From Pseudoalteromonas aurantia 208 (GTDB lineage: Bacteria; Pseudomonadota; Gammaproteobacteria; Enterobacterales; Alteromonadaceae), in contig NZ_AQGV01000009.1 in assembly GCF_014858725.1 (NCBI RefSeq), positions 248,001 to 312,000 on the forward strand: DNA of 64,000 bases, given 5' to 3'. The translations under genes and the position numbers were made by a program. The notes under the pieces were generated by a model. The model was not told the origin of the DNA. It saw only the letters and a program-made list of their open reading frames with translations, and searched no databases. Positions 1-6,711 of this stretch are shown piece after piece. Position 1 is the stretch's first letter. Each line of letters starts with the position of its first letter.

Positions 1-414
1 TTTGAATTAATGGGGAGGACATATCTTATTTCCATATAAAATAGTTGTTGCAGTGAATTCCTTGCCTAGGTTTTCCGTATGGTAAGAAATTCGGTATAGT
101 ATGATTTAAATCGCACTTTCCCAGTGGCCCTTATAATATATGCATTAAAGGAACAGGGCAAATTAATGTAGCCAAGCTATCATGCCCCAAAGTCAATGAC
201 TCAAACCCCACCAAACTCTGTCAACGGATGTAAACATGATGTTTACATTTTAGACGTTTCGAAATATTATGTATACCGAAGTCCTAATACAGTTAAACGC
301 GCAATATTTCGCTGCTTTTCGCTGATACACTCCTTACCTTGAAGCATTCATTGTTAACAGTGTGTATGTGCATATATGGAACAACTTCTCCCCTAAAAAA
401 ATAAGGATAAGGAT
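1..414. other. Intergenic region upstream of first XRE locus
   Basis: No convincing gene is visible on either strand. The region is AT-rich and contains a perfect 19-bp palindrome at 229-247 (listed separately). It probably holds the promoter and operator of the XRE gene that begins at 415, plus the end of whatever lies left of the window. Confidence 0.5.
229..247. promoter_or_regulatory. Perfect 19-bp palindrome, candidate operator
   Basis: TGTAAACATGATGTTTACA has two perfect 9-base arms around one central base. It lies about 168 bases upstream of the XRE gene at 415. Its ends resemble a TyrR box (TGTAAA-N6-TTTACA), but the spacer here is 7 rather than 6, so a TyrR assignment is not supported. 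Binding by one of the local XRE proteins is a reasonable guess only. Confidence 0.45.
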
Positions 415-681
415 GTGATAGATGGTGATGACCTAAGGGCGATGAGAGTCAATGCAGGCATTTCTCAAGACACCATGGCTAAGAAACTTAAGTGTGATAG
501 AAAAACCGTCATCAACTATGAGTTAGGTGTGAGTGATATTCGCTCTAAACAGCTTTTCATGTGGCTGGTATATTGTAAGATAGACTCAGGATCCTTGTTA
601 AACGAAATTAAGCAGATCCGTGATCAAGTCAATCGTACAAAAAACCCAAGCTTACAGGATGAAGAAAAATGCAAAAAATAA
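415..681 (+). CDS. XRE-family HTH protein (split paralogue of 1953-2777)
   Basis: This 88-residue protein has an XRE/Cro-C1-type helix-turn-helix over about residues 5-50 (AGISQDTMAKKLKCDRKTV then NYELGVSD). It starts with GTG after an AAGGAT-type ribosome site; the aligned position in the paralogue at 1953 is ATG, which supports this start. It is roughly 70% identical to the first 65 or so residues of that paralogue, where the same domain is fused to a membrane domain. Here the reading frame stops, and the membrane part lies in a separate ORF at 905. A likely transcriptional regulator; its target is unknown. Confidence 0.8.
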   Translation: MIDGDDLRAMRVNAGISQDTMAKKLKCDRKTVINYELGVSDIRSKQLFMWLVYCKIDSGSLLNEIKQIRDQVNRTKNPSLQDEEKCKK

Positions 682-902
682 GTCTACTTAAAACTCTTAG
701 CGCTATGAATTTTTTAATAAAGGGAAATGGACTGCGTACGGAAAAGCTTGCAGGCGATCAAAGTTTCAATAAACTCGAGCTAGAATCCTGTATATTTGTG
801 AATGCAGGTACTTTAGCTATAAAAATACCAAGAGCCGTGTCAGCTGGTCCTGATTATATCCCCATCCTCCCCATTACTCCGATAAAAGATTCACAAGGAT
901 AG
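669..902 (+). CDS. Hypothetical 77-residue protein between split XRE and membrane genes
   Basis: This ORF begins with ATG inside the last codons of the XRE gene (13-base overlap) and stops two bases before the membrane-protein ATG at 905, an arrangement typical of a co-translated operon. No family is recognised. The sequence has no clear membrane segment or signal peptide and ends in a proline-rich tail (IPILPITPIKDSQG). The fused paralogue at 1953 has no equivalent; its linker there is only about 25 residues. The ribosome site is weak. It could be a real small gene or noncoding filler. Confidence 0.4.
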   Translation: MQKISLLKTLSAMNFLIKGNGLRTEKLAGDQSFNKLELESCIFVNAGTLAIKIPRAVSAGPDYIPILPITPIKDSQG

Positions 903-904
903 AT

Positions 905-1510
905 ATGAAACTCTCAAACCTAATTTTGCTAAGCATAGCCTCAATAGGATTCTTTTACATTCAACTTTGGGAGCAACAATTAGTTACTCCTATTTATTTG
1001 TCGCTATTAGGTGTTGGTGCTGTTTATGGTCTGTATGTAAAAGATATCAATATGACTCATATTACTGGCTTTATTTTAGTTATCACTCTCATAAATCGAG
1101 CTATTTTTGAAACTAGTCTGATAAATTATATGACACCAGAAGAAGACCCTGTGCTGCAAGGTCTATTCATATACGGTACTCAATTCTTATTTAGCTTTAT
1201 TGTGGCCTTAGTACTAATTTTCAGAGTACAACTGTCACGCCTACTGTCCAAATCCAAAAGTATCGCTTTGACGCATTTCGATGGCATATTCCATTGGTTG
1301 TACATATACACTTCGGTGATTTACCTGCTCGCTCTTTTAGAAAATATCGCATGGTCTTACTTTAACATGAAATCTTGGACCTTAATTTATGATAACTTTG
1401 AAGGACTGATTTATGTTGCATGGGCACTCAGTTGCGGGGCCATAATAACCATGATGATCACCTCTACAAAATCAAACCATCATGATGAAAAAGAAGAAGC
1501 TATTTCTTAA
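905..1510 (+). CDS. Polytopic membrane protein (membrane half of XRE-membrane system)
   Basis: This 201-residue protein has about five or six hydrophobic segments, for example near residues 5-22, 28-45, 52-68, 88-108, 128-150 and 168-185. It starts with ATG behind AAGGAT. From residue 20 onward it aligns closely with the C-terminal part of the 1953-2777 protein; the most conserved stretch is FRVQLSRL, LTHFDGIFHWLYIY and WTLIYDNFEGLIY. The family is not recognised. By comparison with the fused paralogue it probably works with the XRE protein at 415, perhaps as a membrane sensor controlling it. Confidence 0.75.
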   Translation: MKLSNLILLSIASIGFFYIQLWEQQLVTPIYLSLLGVGAVYGLYVKDINMTHITGFILVITLINRAIFETSLINYMTPEEDPVLQGLFIYGTQFLFSFIVALVLIFRVQLSRLLSKSKSIALTHFDGIFHWLYIYTSVIYLLALLENIAWSYFNMKSWTLIYDNFEGLIYVAWALSCGAIITMMITSTKSNHHDEKEEAIS

Positions 1511-1528
1511 AGAAGTTAAATAAATTGA

Positions 1529-1574
1529 GAAGACGCAATAGGCTATGATTTAGCCATGAATTAGCTGCGTCTTC
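1529..1574 (+). terminator. Inverted repeat after first XRE-membrane locus
   Basis: GAAGACGCA (1529-1537) pairs with TGCGTCTTC (1566-1574), and a smaller GGCTA/TAGCC stem sits inside. A weak T-rich stretch follows. It is probably the transcription end of the 415-1510 operon. The internal stem makes it longer than a standard terminator. Confidence 0.4.
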
Positions 1575-1875
1575 AAATTTCTTTATACCGTCCGCGTTTT
1601 ATACGGCTTTCTTTCTACAACTTTTTAGACAGATATCATTTTCAAGTTTTAAGTGCCCCAGCGCTTGTAGTGAGATTATAAACGGGTGGTTATTATAACC
1701 TCCCGACTTACTGCCTGTCCTAAAACCATTTCGTCAGTCACTCTCCTCCTCTAACAAAATAGAGTCACATTTACCCGGTACACTTGCTCTATTCAGCATT
1801 GAGCTATTGCATGTATTTTCAGTAAACACTCCTTGTATACAGCGTCGGTTTACAGGCCCTGTATTTCAAAATACC

Positions 1876-1956
1876 ATGTTTATTAAAAATACTATGTTCA
1901 TTAAAAATATGATGGCCATTAAAAATACGTCGCTCATTAAAAAAGGAAAAATATGA
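1876..1956 (+). repeat. Four 18-bp tandem repeats forming a candidate leader ORF
   Basis: ATTAAAAA recurs at 1882, 1900, 1918 and 1936, an exact 18-base period, and the first three units begin with ATG. Read from 1876 the repeats encode an open frame of hexapeptides (MFIKNT, MFIKNM, MAIKNT, SLIKKG, then KI). Its TGA at 1954-1956 overlaps the ATG of the following gene at 1953. The fourth unit also supplies the AAAGGA ribosome site of that gene. No clear ribosome site precedes 1876, so translation of the leader is unproven. Confidence 0.5.
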
Positions 1957-2777
1957 TAGATGGTGATGACTTAAGAGCGATGCGCATCAATGCCGGTATT
2001 TCACAACAAGGCATGTCGAAAAAGCTCAAATGTGACAGAAAAACCATTCACAACTATGAAATTGGTGTGAGTGATATCCCCTCTTCACGATTATTCCAAT
2101 GGCTTACCTTTTGCAAACTCGATTTATCAATATTATTAAACCAAGTGAAAGCAGTACGTGGCGAAGCAAGTAAAAATGGTCAGTCGAAGCTGCTAGACAT
2201 CATGTCAGTGATATTACTATTTAGCCCGTTATGGAATGAAACAGTTGTCACCCCGCTTTACCTGTTGCTGCTCAGTGCTTGTGTCATATATGGCGTATAT
2301 AAGAAAAACATAAATATTACCCACATTGCTGGGTTTATCTTTATTCTAACTGCTATTTCCTATATCACCTTTGAAACTGGCCTAATAAATAATGTCACGC
2401 CCAGCGACAATAAATTACTGCAAGGTACTCTTATTTATGGCTTTCAACTATTAGTGAGTTTTACAACTGTATGTATACTTGTGTTTAGAGTACAACTCTC
2501 TCGACTCATATCTAAATCAAACAATGTCGCCTTAACGCACTTTGATGGCATATTCCATTGGCTTTACATTTACGCTTCTGTGATTTACTTGCTAGGGCTG
2601 CTGGAGAACGTTGCATGGTCCCATTTCGAACTGAAATCTTGGACGCTCATCTACGATAACTTTGAAGGATTGATTTATATTGGCTGGGCGCTCTGTTGTG
2701 GTGCATTACTGGCGATGATGATTAGCTCGACAAACTCAAACTGTTGTAACGATAAACAAACGACTGGCAATGAATAA
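1953..2777 (+). CDS. Membrane-anchored XRE-type regulator (HTH fused to polytopic membrane domain)
   Basis: This 274-residue protein has an XRE helix-turn-helix at about residues 5-50 (AGISQQGMSKKLKCDRKTI). A short linker follows, and then five or six hydrophobic segments from about residue 85 to 260. It is the fused counterpart of the separate proteins at 415 and 905. Its start is ATG with AAAGGA five bases upstream, overlapping the candidate leader ORF by ATGA. One-component regulators that are both XRE-type and membrane-embedded are uncommon; known membrane-bound regulators such as ToxR use other DNA-binding folds. A membrane signal receptor controlling nearby genes is the natural inference, but ligand and targets are unknown. 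Confidence 0.8.
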   Translation: MIDGDDLRAMRINAGISQQGMSKKLKCDRKTIHNYEIGVSDIPSSRLFQWLTFCKLDLSILLNQVKAVRGEASKNGQSKLLDIMSVILLFSPLWNETVVTPLYLLLLSACVIYGVYKKNINITHIAGFIFILTAISYITFETGLINNVTPSDNKLLQGTLIYGFQLLVSFTTVCILVFRVQLSRLISKSNNVALTHFDGIFHWLYIYASVIYLLGLLENVAWSHFELKSWTLIYDNFEGLIYIGWALCCGALLAMMISSTNSNCCNDKQTTGNE

Positions 2778-3521
2778 CCGAGGGCTATAAGTAAAAAAGG
2801 GGGATCAATTAAGTCACGCTTTCTGCTGCTCAGCGCTGGTTTAAACGGCGCTGATTTAAACCGCTTTGGCTTACGTTTGCTTGCCTTAAAAAGTATGATT
2901 TCAAAAGTATGGTTTTATGGCCGTGACATTCAATGTACTTCATTTCATCCGCTTGTAAACGAGCTTACCCATTATGTGCAACCGCATGAAAAAGCCTTTG
3001 CTCTCTACGCAACTACAATGACGTGGTTTTACCCGCAAAAACTCACGAGTAGTTGCACTATTTTCTTTATATTTCATCATTTTGTAACGTTATTTGTGAT
3101 TTCGTCGGATTTTATTTTTCGATGAGGAGATTTTTCCACACCGAATAACACAATATATTAACACCAACACATAATTAGCTAAATAATATGTCAATACAAT
3201 GCTTTAACATGGATATCGAAGCGAATACCCCGACTATTAACGGATTTAATAGCACTATCAATACGGCCAGTACAGTGCTTATGTGCCGACTTGATACGCA
3301 TATTTCTTGTACAGAACGTCAACCACTGCGTGACTTGTTCATAAATACGCATAATACGCGATATAACCGTGCTTATAACGCACTACACAACAAGTTGTAC
3401 ACCCTTTGCTTACAAACTAGCCTAAGTGCATTTGCCATGCTGCGCTTTTTAGCTGGGTCCTCTGACGCACTTAAAGCAAACCCTCAGAGTGCTTCCCTTT
3501 ACTCATCGGTCGAGGTGTAAC
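2778..3521. other. Intergenic region without a convincing gene
   Basis: Two open frames (2877-3125 and 3188-3520) lack ribosome sites and recognisable content; the second stops one base before the XRE gene at 3522. The region contains GGTTTAAA/TTTAAACC (2838-2845 and 2855-2862), which also forms a 14-base direct repeat with a 15-base period (GCGCTG-N-TTTAAAC at 2833 and 2848). That may be an operator. Promoters for the XRE gene at 3522 should lie here. Confidence 0.4.
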
Positions 3522-3806
3522 ATGAAAAACAACTCTAAAAAAAGACAAACCAAAATAAACCGATTTGAAAAAGAACTACAAAAGTCGATTCGCAATTTAC
3601 GTAAAACCAAAGGGCTTACTCAAAAGCAGCTGGGTAATATGTTAGGTGTCGACCAAGCCACCATCAGCAATTTTGAAAGTGGTAAAACCGTGATGAGTAT
3701 TACTCAGGTCTATGAGATGTTGCTTATTTTTGGTAGTGATTTTTCAAGCCCGAATATCGCGCAATTACTGGGAAATAATCAGGCTGGTGCAGCACTGGTT
3801 GCTTAA
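3522..3806 (+). CDS. Small XRE-family transcriptional regulator
   Basis: This 94-residue protein has a basic N-terminus and a clear XRE helix-turn-helix at about residues 26-75 (GLTQKQLGNMLGVDQATI, then NFESGKT). The ATG at 3522 is chosen because GAGGTG lies just upstream; the open frame extends further left without support. The layout resembles antitoxin or HipB-type DNA-binding proteins, but no toxin gene flanks it. It differs from the XRE domains at 415 and 1953 and lacks a membrane part. It may regulate the peptide genes downstream. Confidence 0.8.
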   Translation: MKNNSKKRQTKINRFEKELQKSIRNLRKTKGLTQKQLGNMLGVDQATISNFESGKTVMSITQVYEMLLIFGSDFSSPNIAQLLGNNQAGAALVA

Positions 3807-4212
3807 ATGATATAAGCCGTAAACAGAGTAGCCCCTTCTGACTTATCGAGTTTACTGGGGCTCTGCTATAAAATGACAGACAACTTTGACTGGCATTTAT
3901 CGCTACTGTAATAATGCTCTATCAATATTTCTTGCCCAATTGCTTATACTCTCTGGCTTAACGACCTCTGACTTAGCGACCTCTGACAACGACCTCTTGT
4001 AACAACAATGCGCACTATCTATTAAAACCCCCTATTAGAACATTTATTAGTATGCCCTTTTATTCACCTTGAGTTAAAAACACATTGTGTTACACATAAT
4101 GTGTACCCACTGTATGAATTAAACTTGATTGAAAAACGTACAGCCATTGCGTAATTTATTTATACCGATTCGTTCGGTACAACATAAAAATACAACACGT
4201 AAAGGAATTAAC
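3807..4212. other. Intergenic region with short repeats, upstream of peptide gene 1
   Basis: No gene is seen. A hairpin follows the XRE gene (CAGAG/CTCTG and CCCC/GGGG between 3824 and 3865), without a T-tract. CGACCTCT occurs three times at 3962, 3977 and 3990. At 4080-4104 ACACATT and AATGTGT flank TGTGTTACACA, a nested inverted repeat that may be the operator of the peptide gene at 4213. Confidence 0.45.
4080..4104. promoter_or_regulatory. Nested inverted repeat upstream of peptide gene 1
   Basis: Outer arms ACACATT (4080-4086) and AATGTGT (4098-4104) surround a smaller palindrome TGTGTTACACA (4086-4096). It sits about 110 bases before the peptide start. It does not fit the CRP consensus, because the spacer between the TGTG and CACA halves is too short. 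It is a candidate site for a local regulator. Confidence 0.35.
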
Positions 4213-4392
4213 ATGAAAATAAAACTCAACAAGAAGTCACTAAAGCAACTAGATAATAGCCAACATACACTTGCTAAAGAGTTAACCCCGCAAGCCGCTG
4301 GTGGACAATATGCATCATCGCCATATAACGCGGGTTGCATGAGTTACCAAGGGTTAACCTGTCCTACTTCTCCGTATGATCCTGGCTGCTAA
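4213..4392 (+). CDS. Precursor-like peptide 1 with ELTP/AGG leader and three cysteines
   Basis: This 59-residue peptide starts at ATG 4213 behind AAAGGA. Its N-terminal half is a charged leader (MKIKLNKKSLKQLD) ending ELTPQAAGG at about residues 23-31. The C-terminal part is rich in S, P, Y and G, with cysteines at residues 42, 49 and 59, the last residue. The leader-plus-GG layout resembles double-glycine leaders and class I lanthipeptide-like or other RiPP precursors. A paralogue lies at 5144. No modification enzyme, peptidase or exporter is seen nearby, so maturation could be in trans or absent. The gene has its own terminator at 4406-4430. Confidence 0.7.
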   Translation: MKIKLNKKSLKQLDNSQHTLAKELTPQAAGGQYASSPYNAGCMSYQGLTCPTSPYDPGC

Positions 4393-4405
4393 TTATAAGT
4401 GCGCT

Positions 4406-4430
4406 AAGCCATACCCGTGTATGGCTTTTT
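4406..4430 (+). terminator. Rho-independent terminator of peptide gene 1
   Basis: GCCATAC (4408-4414) pairs with GTATGGC (4419-4425) around a four-base loop, followed by five T residues. It makes the peptide gene a single transcription unit separate from the gene at 4500. Confidence 0.75.
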
Positions 4431-4499
4431 AAAATACATTGATCCATTGATAAAAACCCGCCACTATTTACCCTATGTTACGTCTGTTATGCCATAAGC

Positions 4500-4958
4500 A
4501 TGAAATTACTTGAAAATGTTCCACTGTTAAAGCAACTTGAGATCATCAATCGACTCAACTTTTTTAATGAATTTACCTTGTCTGAGCGGCAGGTGTTACT
4601 CGAGTCATTCAGTCGTTTATATTTAGTGCATGAAAAGCATCATGCCTTTAAACGCTTTGAGCTCGATAACCGCTTGTTTATTGTATTAAGTGGCGAGTTT
4701 ATAATTTTCAAAAAAAGTCAGTTACTTGAATTAGGTCGTGTAGGCCCGGGGGAGTTTATTGGTGAAGGCGCATTTATTTGCCATAAAGAGCACTCTACCA
4801 GTGCCAAAGCACTCAAAGACAGTATTTTATTGGCCATTACCCCAGAAGCCATGACACGCCTACCCAATGTGATTAGAGAGAAAGTAAAAGACAAAATCAT
4901 CGAAGGCATGAGTGCACGTATTAGTACTTTAAGTAACTTTATTGAAGATAATATTTAG
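4500..4958 (+). CDS. Cyclic-nucleotide-binding-domain protein without DNA-binding domain
   Basis: This 152-residue protein resembles the cNMP-binding beta-roll of the CRP/FNR superfamily (about residues 20-125). The hallmark turn GRVGPGEFIGEGAFI is visible at about residues 79-93. The usual C-terminal winged helix-turn-helix is missing, and the protein ends in a charged helix. It may act as a small-molecule or partner-binding switch. It lies between the two peptide genes on the same strand, which suggests but does not prove a common task. The ribosome site is weak. Confidence 0.7.
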   Translation: MKLLENVPLLKQLEIINRLNFFNEFTLSERQVLLESFSRLYLVHEKHHAFKRFELDNRLFIVLSGEFIIFKKSQLLELGRVGPGEFIGEGAFICHKEHSTSAKALKDSILLAITPEAMTRLPNVIREKVKDKIIEGMSARISTLSNFIEDNI

Positions 4959-4980
4959 CCTGTTTATCCTTTTCTTACAT

Positions 4981-5009
4981 GGGTTTTAATACTTTGAGAT
5001 ATAAAACCC
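4981..5009. repeat. Inverted repeat between cNMP-domain gene and peptide gene 2
   Basis: GGGTTTTA (4981-4988) and TAAAACCC (5002-5009) form a hairpin that can be extended by ACA/TGT. There is no T-tract after it. It could be a weak terminator of the 4500 gene or an operator for the peptide at 5144. Confidence 0.4.
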
Positions 5010-5143
5010 TTGTATGAGCATCAAAAATAACCCCGTTAAGTGCCATTAAAATCACCATTGTATTTATCTGTATAAATATTATTCACTTTACATGCATAGT
5101 GCACATGGTTAAATTTTGTACTCCACAATTAAAGGAATACAAC

Positions 5144-5314
5144 ATGAAACTCGTACTAAAGAAAAAAAATATGAAAGATTTAAAACATAATGCAAAAACA
5201 TTACCGGCGGAATTAACGCCTAATGTAGCAGGTGCAGGCGACTATACGTTACCTGTATGGAAGTGTATGAGCTATTTAGGCTGTATTAGCAATAACCCAC
5301 GCTTTGGCTGTTAA
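5144..5314 (+). CDS. Precursor-like peptide 2 with ELTP/AGA leader and three cysteines
   Basis: This 56-residue paralogue of peptide 1 starts at ATG 5144 behind AAAGGA. The leader MKLVLKKKNMKDLKHN ends ELTPNVAGAG. The core contains CMSYLGC and finishes with FGC, giving three cysteines in nearly the same places as peptide 1, including CMSY-x-G and the C-terminal cysteine. Shared leader and cysteine pattern with otherwise different cores is what is expected of precursor peptides processed by one machinery. The function is not known, and no processing enzyme is nearby. Confidence 0.7.
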   Translation: MKLVLKKKNMKDLKHNAKTLPAELTPNVAGAGDYTLPVWKCMSYLGCISNNPRFGC

Positions 5315-5351
5315 TTTAACCATTTAATATTTAAATAACCAAAGATAAAAA

Positions 5352-5388
5352 TTGAGCACTAAAATGCTTAAAATGTTTTAGCGCTCAA
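5352..5388 (+). terminator. Hairpin after peptide gene 2
   Basis: TTGAGCACTAAAA (5352-5364) pairs with TTTTAGCGCTCAA (5376-5388) with one mismatch. The following T-tract is short. It probably terminates the peptide gene, and may also act for the convergent minus-strand gene ending at 5460. Confidence 0.6.
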
Positions 5389-5459
5389 CTTTTGGCTAAC
5401 TTATAGCCTGTAGTATACCGAATTATTAATCGGCTATTTACCCGCTCTGTCTCAGCACA

Positions 5460-6704
5460 TTATGGGCGATTAAATAAGGCCGTAAACGCACTAAACAATA
5501 TTTCTAGTTCATCGATCGTATTGTAATGCATACACCCAATACGCACGACGCCGCCTTTATCCATTACACCCAACTGCTCACATAAGCCCTGTGCATAAAA
5601 GTTGCCATCCCACACACACATGTGCTGCTTACCTAAAAACTCTGAGACGTCTCTTGGGGCAATGCCTTCAAAGGTCAGTGCAAAGGTAGGCGTACGCTCA
5701 GCCAACCGCGTTAGGTCGCTTATGCCAAATAACGTAATGTCTGGAAACTCGGCCAAGCGCGTTAAAAAGTATTCACTTAATGCCATTTCATGTTGTTTGG
5801 TGTTTGCAAATGCTTCACTCAAACGCTGACGGCGAGGCGTTGTTTCAGGTAACGCGCTCAAGCTCGCTAGGTAGTCAATGGCTGCAACGACTCCTGCTAG
5901 GCCTTCAAAGCTCTGCGTCCCCGTCTCCCAACGACCAGGAATAATATCTTTGGCTGGCTCCACTTTATAAGGGGTAAAGCCTTCCAAATGCTCGCGTTTA
6001 CCATACACAATACCCACATGTGGGCCAAAAAACTTATAGGCTGAACACGCTAGGAAGTCGCAGTTTAGCGCTTGCACATCAATGAGCTCATGTGGTGCAT
6101 AATGCACCGCATCAACGTACACGAGCGCACCAACTTGATGAGCCAATTCAACAATGTGCTTAATGTTGTTAATAGACCCAGTGGTATTTGATGCGTAAGT
6201 GACCGCAACTAACTTAGTGTTACTATTAAGCAGCTGTTTATACTGGGCTAAATCAAGGGTGCAGTCAGCGTCATTCACTTGTAGTGCATGAACTGTTGCG
6301 CCTTTATCCTCTGCCGCTTGACGCCAAGACGATACATTCGAGAAGTGATCGGCGTTGGTGACAATAATTTCATCGCTTGCTTGCCATTCTCTTGAAATAG
6401 CACGACTGAAGCTAAAAGTTAAGCTGGTCATATTGGCACCAAACACGATCTGCTCTTGGCTGGGTGCATTGAGTAAATCAGCCACGGCTTGGCGCGCATT
6501 ACTTAGTAGGTCAACGGTTTTTTCACTAGAGAAAAACGCCCCGCCTAAGTTAGAGTTGTAATACCCTAAATACGCCGACATGGCACTCAATACCGACTGA
6601 GGTACTTGCGAGCCACCTGGGCCATCTAAAAAAATCGGCGATTGGCCGTTTACTTGCTGCATTAATGCCGGAAATTGGCGTCGTAGTTTAGTTAGTTCCA
6701 TCAT
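5460..6704 (-). CDS. Class V aminotransferase / cysteine desulfurase-like PLP enzyme (TIGR01976-type)
   Basis: This 414-residue fold-type I PLP enzyme has the Schiff-base lysine in CSAYKFFGPHVG (K224), the PLP-contacting aspartate in YVDAVH (D198) and a ring-stacking histidine in NADHFSN (H120). The overall pattern, including GRWETGTQSFEG, fits the cysteine desulfurase-like family typified by Vibrio VC1184, whose reaction is not established. No catalytic cysteine loop like that of IscS is evident. It follows the 2OG-dioxygenase gene with a seven-base gap, so the two probably form an operon and may act in sequence on the same amino-acid-like substrate (inference). Confidence 0.85.
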   Translation of the reverse strand: MMELTKLRRQFPALMQQVNGQSPIFLDGPGGSQVPQSVLSAMSAYLGYYNSNLGGAFFSSEKTVDLLSNARQAVADLLNAPSQEQIVFGANMTSLTFSFSRAISREWQASDEIIVTNADHFSNVSSWRQAAEDKGATVHALQVNDADCTLDLAQYKQLLNSNTKLVAVTYASNTTGSINNIKHIVELAHQVGALVYVDAVHYAPHELIDVQALNCDFLACSAYKFFGPHVGIVYGKREHLEGFTPYKVEPAKDIIPGRWETGTQSFEGLAGVVAAIDYLASLSALPETTPRRQRLSEAFANTKQHEMALSEYFLTRLAEFPDITLFGISDLTRLAERTPTFALTFEGIAPRDVSEFLGKQHMCVWDGNFYAQGLCEQLGVMDKGGVVRIGCMHYNTIDELEILFSAFTALFNRP

Positions 6705-6711
6705 TCACTCG

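Noticed and set aside
229-247. TyrR box
   Set aside because: The TyrR consensus needs a six-base spacer; here it is seven, and no aromatic amino acid gene is nearby.
2877-3125. 82-residue ORF in the region after the second XRE locus
   Set aside because: No ribosome site, no similarity seen, no operon context.
3188-3520. 110-residue ORF just before the XRE gene at 3522
   Set aside because: No ribosome site at its start, no recognisable domain and odd composition. It stops one base before the next gene but could be chance open frame.
4129-4212. Longer N-terminus for peptide 1 starting at 4129
   Set aside because: The ATG at 4213 has AAAGGA at the right distance and aligns with the start of the paralogue at 5144.
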